Origin: JAQVPN01 sp036170435
GTDB lineage: Bacteria; Patescibacteriota; Gracilibacteria; BD1-5; UBA6164
DNA: 14,516 bases
Direction of reading: 5' to 3'
Assembly: GCA_036170435.1 (NCBI GenBank)
Contig: JAVHPF010000041.1
Span: 1 to 14,516, forward strand
Each line of letters starts with the position of its first letter. Position 1 is the stretch's first letter. Shown piece by piece: positions 8,241-14,516 of this stretch. The notes under the pieces are model-generated. The model saw only the letters and a list, made by a program, of their open reading frames with translations, was not told where the DNA came from and searched no databases. Position numbers and translations under genes: made by a program.

Positions 8241-8936
8241 GTGAATATTTTAATAATAGAAGATGACTTATTTCTAGCCAGAAATATAGCAAAAATTTTT
8301 GAGAAGAAAGTAGTAACAAACAGAATAAAGATAATATCAAATTACGCGCAATTTGCTCGTGAATTATCAGTAATTAATTCTTATGATATAATACTGGTTG
8401 ATATATTTTTATGACCAGATGAAACAATAACAGGAATAGATTTAATAACACTCATAAGAGAGAAAAATAAATCTATTCCTGTTATTGTTGTAAGTTGATA
8501 TGATGATTTATCTTATTTAGAAAAAGCTTTTTCTGTATGAGCAAATGATTATATTACTAAACCATTTAGATTTAGAGAACTTGAAATTAGGGTTTTTAAG
8601 TGGTTTTCTATTTATTTTTATTCTGATTTAAAAGCTACAGAGAATATAAAATATTTTTGACTTGAATATTGTATGCAAAAAAATGAATTTTATTATAATT
8701 GAAAAATATTAAATTTAACTAAATCAAATAAATACTTATTATCATTATTTTTATCAAATAGAGAAACTTTACTTAAAGAAAATTATTTGATTGAAAAAAT
8801 ATGGGGAGATATATCTTGTATTATTGAAAGGAACTTAAGGGTAAGCATTTTAAGACTAAAAAGGGCTTTAGAAAAACATTGTTTAGATTCTTGGATTTGT
8901 AATATAAGAGGAGAAGGCTATATGTTGAAAAAATAG
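8241..8936 (+). CDS. OmpR-family response regulator with an unusual receiver loop (GTG start)
   Basis: 231 residues starting with GTG, chosen because the alignment-like start MNILIIEDD begins exactly there. The receiver domain has E7-D8-D9, the phosphoacceptor D54, S85 in VVSGYDD, and K107 in GANDYITKPF. The loop after D54 (DIFLGPDETITGIDL) is about three residues longer than the usual D-x-x-x-P-G-x-D-G and has lost the normal proline-glycine order. The output domain (about 135-231) is a winged helix with a conserved IWG turn, a recognition helix around RNLRVSILRLKRALEK, and a final GEGYMLKK. It presumably works with the 6072 kinase. Its upstream region is the kinase terminator, so expression depends on read-through or on a promoter inside the kinase gene. 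The stop codon lies in the next terminator. Confidence 0.92.
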
Positions 8937-8961
8937 CTTGGGATTTCCCAAGCTATTTTTT
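8928..8961. terminator. Bidirectional terminator between regulator and surface protein gene
   Basis: A 15-bp perfect stem (8928-8942 with 8947-8961), core TAGCTTGGG/CCCAAGCTA, a 4-nt loop, A-tract on the left and T-tract on the right. It ends the plus-strand regulator (TAG at 8934-8936 lies in the stem) and the minus-strand surface protein (its stop is the complement of 8960-8962). Confidence 0.9.
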
Positions 8962-11914
8962 AGTTAACAATATTTATAAATTTTACTATGATTTTTGCTG
9001 CCTCAGCTCTTGTTATAGAACTGTTAGGTTTAAATTTCAATTTTCAATTTTCACTTTGACCAGCAATTATTTTTAGGTCTTTCGCTTTTTTTACATAACC
9101 TATCATCCAATCTTGGAAATCACTATCTTCAAATTCTGTAACTTTATCATCAGATTTAGTTATTTCAGTAAGTTTGAATAATATTGCTAAGGCTTCGATT
9201 CTAGATATTGGCTGATTTGGTTTGAATTGTAATTTTCAATTTTCAGTTTGTCCTTTAATTATACCCAATTCTTTAGCTTTTATTATATAAGGAATCATTC
9301 AATCTCAATTTTTTGGAATATCGGTGAATGAATTTGTTCAAGTAGAGGTTAAATTTATATCTAATGATTTCATTGCAAGTGCTAAAAATTCAGCTCTTGT
9401 AATTTTTTTATCAGGAACAAATAATCGACCTGAATATATTTTAATTGCTCATTTATTTTGTAATACTTCAATATATGATTTTGAAAAAGAGTTTTCTAAA
9501 TCCATAAATACATAATGTTTGTTTAAATTAGGCTTATCTAAAATAACTCAAGTTCAAGTTTGTCCTTTTGCTTTTCAACAAATTCCATCATAAAAACTAG
9601 CTGATTGATCTCATGCAGGACAATAATCTTTTATAGATGCTCATCCACCACCACCGCCACCACCTGATGAGGCTTTTGTAGTTACTGAAAATCAAGCACT
9701 TACTCATCAAATTGTTAATGTTGTTGTTTTAGCGGTAGAAGAAGATGAAGAAGAAGTTAGTCTTACAGAAACTGTATCTCAATTATTTACAGTTCAAGTG
9801 TTAGAAGTATAGCTTCAATTTCATATTTTATATTCTCATCCAACTATACTAATTGTAGTTCAAGTATTTATTCATGAAACTGTTATAGTATTTGATTCGT
9901 ATATTGTAGATAATTCTTTACTTGTTAAATTTGTAAAGCTAAAATTATCTGGAACAGAATCAAATCAAGGAGCAAAATATGACATATGATCCGTTCTAAA
10001 TGAACACATAGAATTAGCATCTAGAGTACAAGTAGAATCTGGAGTATTTAGAGCCCACGAATTTCAATTTTCAGATCTATATAAATTTAGTATAGTTCAA
10101 GAAGAATATCAATCAACTATAAATGATACATTAAAATATCATCAACTAGAACTTAATGAAGATCATTCTGCTCATGCTTTTATTGTTTGAATTACGCTAA
10201 TTCAAATTCATATTTCACTTCATGTAGCAGCTTCTGAAGAATTTGGATCTATTAAAGTTGGAGGAATAAGTATTCAATTCCAGCTTCAAGAAGAAACAAT
10301 TATATTTATTCAAGATAAACTTAAGTTTCAAGTTAAGGCATTAGTATCATTTAAATCTGAATTTATTGTTAAATTTGTTCCAGATAAATCATAATTATCA
10401 TTTTCTGATAAAGCTCATGTGAAGCCAAATGATACAGATCATGTTTCTGCTATTTCTCAAGTTCAACTTACTCAAGCAGCCGTTGAAAAAGTTCAATTTG
10501 ATATAGTATTATTTCAAGCATCATCAGTAAGACTCAAATAATAGGAGTAACTTGTATTACTATTTAGTCAATCAAATGTAACATTTCAAGTAGATCAAGA
10601 AAAGCTTATACTATATGGTCCTTGAGGCATTTCTCATGAATATACTTGTATGCTTCAATCTTGTCATATAAAGTTATTTTCACTAAAATTAAATTCAAAA
10701 TCAGCTGAATTTTCAGTTATGTTTTTAATTTGTTTTGAATTTATTATTGGTTCAGTAGTATCCAATAAAATACTAGTTCAATCAGTTGTTGCTATTGTAG
10801 ATCAAGTATTTCAAGTTAAATCAGAATAATTTATAACAAAACTTACTATTCAACTTCAAGAAACTATAGGATTTGAAGAGGCTGTCCAAATATTTCATAT
10901 TCATTCAATATTTGCAGCGGCTTCTCAATTAAAACTAACTGATACTCAAGTAAGATTTTCACTTCATGTAAAACTAATAGTCATAGTGTCTCAAGTTTTA
11001 GCTAGACTTCAAGATGCATTATCTGATATTATTGAAACATCAGTTAAAATTGGTTTTAAATCAAAGCTAGTAAAATGTGCTGTATCAAAAAACAAAGTAC
11101 AATATGGATCTCAAACTCAACATGCTCAATGTATATTTGATAAAATTCAGCTAGCATCAATTATTTGTCCTGTACTAGATCTTACAACAAAACTATCAGG
11201 ATTATTTATTCATGCAATAAATGTACTTCAAGTATTAAAATACATATAAAGTTGTGCTCAATAGTTTGCAAAATCTGAATTACTTGGGTTGAAATTAATA
11301 TTTCAATCACTAATATCAAGTTTATTTGGTAAATCTTGTAAAAATGCAATTGTTCAAGAATTTGTTAAATCAAGACTATTTGAAAAATAAATTTTTCACA
11401 TTCATGTTTTTTCAAAATATAGTCCACTAAAACTATTAACATTTGCATAAGTTACATCTCATAAATTTGTAATAATTCAATTTTCATTAAGTGTAGGACT
11501 AACTTGGTTTACATATAAATCTTGATAATCTACAGGTCATACATATAGAGAAACTGTACTTAAATTTCAATTAGTTGTTCAATAAGTTCAACTTAAAGTT
11601 AATGTATAATTTCAATAATTTGTAAAATAACTTGGATTTAGACTTAAACTTCAAGTATTGTTATCTGCTATAAGTGCTCAGCTAGATACAATATTAGCTC
11701 AATTCATAATTACATATGCTCATCAAACTGTTAGATTTGATAGTGAAACATTTCAAAATGTAGATAAAAATGAATCACTAATATTATCTATTTGTCATGT
11801 TGGTCATGCAGGAAATCGGTAACTAAGATTAATATTTAATGATCATAATACATTAAGAAATAAACTTAAAATAGCCAGAATTGCTATTTTTCTTTTAAAG
11901 TAATTTGTTATCAT
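8960..11914 (-). CDS. Large secreted surface protein with three SLH domains
   Basis: 984 residues, uninterrupted when TGA is glycine. It begins with a signal peptide (MITNYFKRKIAILAILSLFL...). A Ser/Thr/Asn/Gly-rich beta region (about 40-770) contains Ig-like or fibronectin-like strands. In it are two cysteine-containing motifs of the type C-x-(L/F)-x-(F/R)-x-T-x-H-x-(T/S)-x-F, common in bacterial surface proteins (CTLFFDTAHFTSF and CSFRTDHMSYFAP). A linker of eight glycines follows. The C-terminus has three S-layer-homology domains (about 799-860, 861-925, 926-984), each ending in an ITRAE- or ISRIE-type motif. SLH domains bind secondary cell-wall polymers, so the protein is probably anchored by its C-terminus with the beta region projecting outward. 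It is convergent with the regulator at 8241. Its promoter lies in the large intergenic region 11915-12307. Confidence 0.92.
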
Positions 11915-12046
11915 AATTTGAAAAAATTAAGATATAAAATATTTTTATTACCATCAGAAGGGCATTTAAATATTTTTGTATTGATATTATTTGAGTATGT
12001 TTTAAAATTTTGTTTTTGAGAAAAAATCCTTTGATGATAATTATTT

Positions 12047-12073
12047 ATTGTAGCCTTTTTAAAATAAATGCAA
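12047..12073 (-). promoter_or_regulatory. Possible promoter of the surface protein gene
   Basis: On the minus strand TTGCAT (complement of 12068-12073) is followed after 15 bp by TACAAT (complement of 12047-12052). Spacing is short. If real, the leader to the ATG at 11914 would be about 125 nt. Offered only as the best candidate in the region. Confidence 0.3.
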
Positions 12074-12103
12074 TACTTTTTTTTAAGAAAATATGATTTT
12101 TTC

Positions 12104-12134
12104 TTACACTTCTCTAACCTAAATTTTATAAAAT
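12104..12134 (+). promoter_or_regulatory. Direct-repeat activator site plus -10, distal promoter of 12308 gene
   Basis: TTACA at 12104-12108, TAACC at 12115-12119 (11-bp step) and TAAAAT at 12129-12134. Every offset equals that of the site at 1395-1425, and both sites share the flanking TTTCTTACA and ATTTTATAAAAT. The leader to the ATG would be about 170 nt. Confidence 0.5.
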
Positions 12135-12202
12135 AGCATTTGTAAGATGAAATCACTGTAAGAAATCAAAAATAAATAAAAGCAGTTTAAAAGATAAAAA
12201 TC

Positions 12203-12234
12203 TTACAAAAAATTAACAATAAATATAATACAAT
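12203..12234 (+). promoter_or_regulatory. Second direct-repeat site, proximal promoter of 12308 gene
   Basis: TTACA at 12203-12207 and TAACA at 12214-12218 keep the 11-bp step. Two -10 candidates follow, TATAAT at 12224-12229 and TACAAT at 12229-12234; the second is within one base of the offset seen at the other sites. The leader to the ATG would be about 70 nt. Confidence 0.45.
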
Positions 12235-12307
12235 ATATCTCGTAATATAGAGAGCTCCTATTTTACAAATATTTTTATTTTACTTATTTTTCTAATTTAT
12301 AGATTAT

Positions 12308-12907
12308 ATGAAAAAACAAATTATCGCTTGAATGGTTTTAGCTGTACTAGCTTCAACTTGAGCATATACTTATGCTACAAATAGTTCTACAGGTTCTGTT
12401 ACTAAAAATGAAATAATGGATATAGTTAAAAAAGCTAGAGAATGAGTTACTCTGACAACAGATGAACAAACTAAACTTGATGCTGTAAAATCACATAAAT
12501 GACAAAAAAATGAAAGATTTGGTTCTGGACAAGCTATGTCAGGAACAGGATTTGAAATGAAATGAGATAAATGAATGGAATGAATGATGGGAGCTTGATT
12601 TTCTCCAATGACTCAACTTACTGATGCTGAAAAAACAGCACTAGCAAATATGACATCAGATCAAAAAAAAGCATTTTTCGATGCTAAGATAACAGAAGTA
12701 AAAGCTAAAGCAGAGGCTAAAGAAACAGTTATAGATAAACTATTAGCTGGAACTGCATTAACTGCTGATGAGGAAATACTTAGACAAGAAATAATCAAAG
12801 ATAGAGCTGCAATGAAAGCTCAAAAAACTGCAATGGATGCAAATATACAAGCATGAAAGTGAAGAATGTGAGGACAAAAATGAGGATTTAAGTGAATGAA
12901 TAAATAA
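12308..12907 (+). CDS. Secreted Met/Gly/Lys-rich helical protein
   Basis: 199 residues. An N-terminal signal peptide (MKKQIIAGMVLAVLASTGAY...) ends near residue 23. A charged helix follows (SVTKNEIMDIVKKAREG), then a Met/Gly-rich loop (EMKGDKGMEGMMGAGFSPM), then a long Ala/Lys/Glu-rich helical part (TDAEKTALANMTSDQKKAFF...KAQKTAMDAN). The tail is basic and Gly/Met-rich (GRMGGQKGGFKGMNK). Most of the glycines in the two Met-rich parts are TGA codons. The helical, Met-containing export-targeted layout recalls small Spy/CpxP-like periplasmic proteins, but I do not see their family motifs, so this is analogy only. Two predicted regulator sites lie upstream. It is followed by a terminator and then by another exported protein and an efflux adaptor. 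Confidence 0.8.
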
Positions 12908-12927
12908 TTTTTTTATCAAAAATTTTC

Positions 12928-12956
12928 GTAGAGATAAGGCAATGCCTTTTCTCTAC
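12928..12956. repeat. Stem-loop downstream of the 12308 gene
   Basis: GTAGAGA and TCTCTAC form the outer stem, and AAGGC/GCCTT around AAT forms the inner stem, with one T:T mismatch between them. It has no T-tract, so it is more likely a 3'-end stabiliser or a pre-terminator hairpin than a terminator by itself. Confidence 0.5.
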
Positions 12957-12958
12957 AT

Positions 12959-12988
12959 AAAAAGAGGCAATTTAATTGCTTCTTTTTT
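12959..12988 (+). terminator. Intrinsic terminator after the 12308 gene
   Basis: A 13-bp stem with one G:T wobble (12959-12971 with 12975-12987), core AGAGGCAAT, a 3-nt loop and a right arm ending in six Ts. The next regulator site begins 9 nt further on. Confidence 0.75.
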
Positions 12989-12996
12989 GTTTTTTC

Positions 12997-13027
12997 TTAC
13001 ATTGTTCTTACAAATAAAGCATATAGT
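12997..13027 (+). promoter_or_regulatory. Direct-repeat activator site plus -10 of the 13138 gene
   Basis: This is the best conserved repeat of the window: TTACA at 12997-13001 and again at 13008-13012, each preceded by TTC, with TATAGT at 13022-13027 as the -10. All offsets equal those at 1395-1425. Transcription would start near 13034, leaving a leader of about 104 nt. Confidence 0.6.
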
Positions 13028-13042
13028 AAATCTACAAAGTAG

Positions 13043-13100
13043 AAGATTTGTTTTTTATGCAAGTGTTAAAGCCAAAAACAAGTATATAAAAACAAATCTT
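13043..13100 (+). promoter_or_regulatory. 5'-leader stem-loop enclosing a ten-codon ORF
   Basis: A perfect 13-bp pairing (13043-13055 with 13088-13100; AAGATTTGTTTTT with AAAAACAAATCTT) forms about 9 nt from the predicted transcript start and encloses a 32-nt loop. The loop contains ATG at 13057 opening a ten-codon frame (MQVLKPKTSI) that stops at 13087-13089. It may protect the 5' end or regulate translation of the 13138 gene; no known riboswitch fold is recognised. Confidence 0.4.
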
Positions 13101-13137
13101 AAACTTTATTTTAAAAATTAATAAAAAATAGACTATT

Positions 13138-13470
13138 ATGAAAGATAAAATTATTTCATTTGTTGCTTGAATAATTGTAGGAGCATTATTATTATCAGGA
13201 TATTATTATGCTATTTGAGCAAAAGCTCAATCAAATTCAAGTTTTCCAGGATGACAAAGATGAGCTATGATGGATCCAAAAAATATGACAGATGCACAAT
13301 TAGAAAAAATGGCTACAAGAGTAGGAATGACTAAAGATGAACTTAAAAAAGAATTAGATTCAGGAAAAGATTTAAGAACTATTATGCAAGAAAAAGGTGT
13401 TAGTTTCGGTGGAAGATGAGGATCTGGTTCTACTAATTCTTGAAATTTCTGAGGAAGAAATACTCAGTAA
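13138..13470 (+). CDS. Small membrane-anchored, Gly-rich exported protein
   Basis: 110 residues. A membrane or signal segment at about 5-25 (IISFVAGIIVGALLLSGYYY) is followed by a short Gly/Ser/Gln-rich linker. A helical module (about 50-95) reads MTDAQLEKMATRVGMTKDEL...SGKDLRTIMQEKGVS. The pattern LGMT-x-[DE]EL-x(5)-SGK-L-x-x-I-x-x-x-KG-V is a recurring small helical repeat in exported bacterial proteins of unknown function. The C-terminus is Gly/Ser/Asn-rich. It has its own regulator site and a long structured leader. The adaptor gene lies 123 nt downstream across a GC-rich repeat and is probably part of the same unit. A role in envelope maintenance or in assisting the efflux adaptor is inference. 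Confidence 0.8.
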
Positions 13471-13575
13471 AAATCCCTCCCCCTCCGGGTACTCCCTTTG
13501 GAAAAGGGAGATAAAAACTGATAAAACATTTAAATCCTCCTTTTCCAAAGGAGGTGGCCGATAGGCCGGTGGATT
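13471..13575. repeat. GC-rich double-hairpin repeat (REPIN-like)
   Basis: Two similar hairpins are arranged in inverted orientation: CTCCCTTT-GGA-AAAGGGAG (13492-13510) and CCTCCTTT-TCC-AAAGGAGG (13536-13554). Each is flanked outward by AAATCC or GGATT ends and GC-rich stretches, including GGCC-GATA-GGCC (13556-13567). The element is far richer in G+C than all surrounding DNA and begins right after the stop of the 13138 gene. Paired inverted REP units of this kind are known to be moved by RAYT-type transposases. It could also shape mRNA 3' ends between the two genes. Confidence 0.6.
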
Positions 13576-13593
13576 ATTTTCTAAATTACTCTT

Positions 13594-14516
13594 ATGTTTA
13601 AAAATATTCTTTCTAAAATTTCTGTATTTTATTTTGTTTTATGAATACTTACAAGTTCAGCTATTTATTATTATGAGTTTATAAAAATTAGTTCCACTAC
13701 TTCTACAAGCAAAACTACTAGTTCTACAGAAGTGGTTTCTTCTGGTAGTATAAAAGATACAGTAGATGCTGTTTGAACTGCGGAACTTGTTGATGAACAA
13801 TCTCTTAGGTTTAAGTGAGAATGAACTGTTAAATCAGTTTTAGTTCATGAATGAGATAAAATAAAGAAATGAGATATTATAGCTATACTTGATGATAAAG
13901 ATGGTCAAAATACAGTTTCTCAAGCGGGGATAAATTTAGATAATGCACAAATAGCTTTGAAACAATTATATGATGCACCAGACCAAAGTAAAATAATGCA
14001 GGCAAAAAATTCTATAAAATCAACAGAGAATTCTATTCTTATAGCTAAAAAAGAATTTACTAATTTACAAAATTCTCAAGCCAATGATATATTACAACAG
14101 TCTAAAAATATTGATACAGCTAAAAAAGATTTACTTACTTTACAAAGTAATTTAAAAACAGCTCAAACAGATTTAGCTTTAACTCAGAAACAACAAGATA
14201 ATAATTTATCAAATACGATTTCAAGTAAATCTACCACAATAAAACAAGTTGAAGATAGTTTTTCAGCAGAACTTACAAGCATTTCAAAAATTATAGAACA
14301 ATCAGATTATATTTTATGAGTTACAGATACTAATAAATATAAAAATGATTATTATGAATCATATCTTTGAGCAAAAAATACTGCTTATAAAACTCAAGCT
14401 GAAACAGCTTTATTAAAAGCTATTTCAGACTATAACAATTTACAAATTATAGTTTCAAATTATGATAATTCTTGAGATACTACAAAGCTTATAAGTATTT
14501 TAAATAGTATAGCAGG
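13594..14516 (+). CDS. HlyD/MacA-type periplasmic efflux adaptor (partial, 3' end missing)
   Basis: The first 307 residues are present and the gene runs off the window. A membrane anchor lies at about 8-28 (ISVFYFVLGILTSSAIYYYE). The first half of a biotinyl-lipoyl-like domain (about 72-103) has GTVKSVLVHEGDKIKKGDII followed by AILDDKD, the pattern of membrane-fusion proteins. A long Gln/Lys/Asn-rich coiled coil (about 113-225) forms the hairpin that reaches toward the partner channel. Family members link an inner-membrane transporter (ABC type for MacA) to the cell exterior. The transporter gene is expected just downstream. The start codon lies 18 bp after a GC-rich repeat, with no promoter visible between, so co-transcription with the 13138 gene is likely. 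The organism group is thought to lack a classical outer membrane in many members, so the adaptor may serve a peptide exporter. Confidence 0.88.

Larger units (their letters stand above)
11915..12307. other. 393-bp divergent intergenic regulatory region
   Basis: No open frame of note lies here. It separates the minus-strand surface protein from the plus-strand secreted protein. It holds two copies of the tandem TTACA-like site (12104, 12203) facing the plus-strand gene and further inverted copies of the half-site (CTTACA on the minus strand near 12140 and 12156). It also holds the palindrome ATTTTATAAAAT at 12123-12134, which could serve as a -10 in either direction, and a possible minus-strand promoter at 12047-12073. 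Both flanking genes encode exported proteins and may be co-controlled. Confidence 0.5.

Noticed and set aside
10986..11249. 87-codon plus-strand open frame
   Set aside because: It is antisense to the SLH surface protein, which is open over its full length, and shows no domain of its own.
12138..12158. Inverted CTTACA half-sites facing the surface protein gene as a fifth regulator site
   Set aside because: They are 16 bp apart, not 11, and no -10 lies at the required offset on that strand.
13028..13056. Terminator-like hairpin with T-run in the leader of the 13138 gene, as part of an attenuator
   Set aside because: Its left arm lies upstream of the transcript start predicted from the -10 at 13022-13027, so it would not be in the RNA unless a promoter further upstream is used.

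Overview
The window is AT-rich (roughly a quarter G+C by eye) and makes sense only if UGA is read as glycine (genetic code 25). Under the standard code every larger gene is cut by TGA. With TGA as glycine, thirteen coding regions open up. TGA then falls on invariant glycines, including the DxGxG box of both histidine kinases, the WG turn of the OmpR-type DNA-binding domains, and glycine runs. This points to the Absconditabacteria (SR1) / Gracilibacteria (BD1-5) group of the candidate phyla radiation. I cannot choose between the two. No gene start shows a Shine-Dalgarno sequence, and strong stem-loop terminators are common.

Layout. Positions 1-44 hold the tail of an unidentified gene and a 44-bp perfect palindrome. 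At 159-986 is a membrane-anchored glycine-rich protein, followed at 1015-1377 by a small CoA-binding (YccU-type) protein. At 1458-3390 is a two-component pair, an OmpR-family regulator and a histidine kinase. A convergent, apparently orphan OmpR-family regulator follows on the minus strand (3429-4097). At 4248-5995 are two tandem, diverged paralogues with a four-cysteine zinc-ribbon-like insert and a GNAT-like body. At 6072-8936 is a second system, a 7TM-type histidine kinase and a GTG-started regulator separated by a terminator. At 8960-11914 (minus) is a 984-residue secreted surface protein with three C-terminal SLH domains. The right end (12308-14516) has a secreted Met/Gly/Lys-rich protein, a small membrane-anchored Gly-rich protein, a GC-rich double-hairpin repeat, and the start of a HlyD/MacA-type periplasmic adaptor that runs off the window.

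How it fits together. The main discovery candidate is a regulatory motif. A direct repeat of TTACA-like half-sites spaced 11 bp apart, with a -10 hexamer at a fixed offset, lies upstream of the 1458 two-component operon, the 12308 gene (a second looser copy also precedes it) and the 13138 gene. The 11-bp step is the geometry expected for an OmpR/PhoB-family dimer. I infer that the 1458/2122 pair regulates itself and also switches on an envelope or efflux module 11 kb away. The middle of the window adds two further regulators and the paralogue pair of unknown function. I saw no tRNA, rRNA, CRISPR array or transposase gene.
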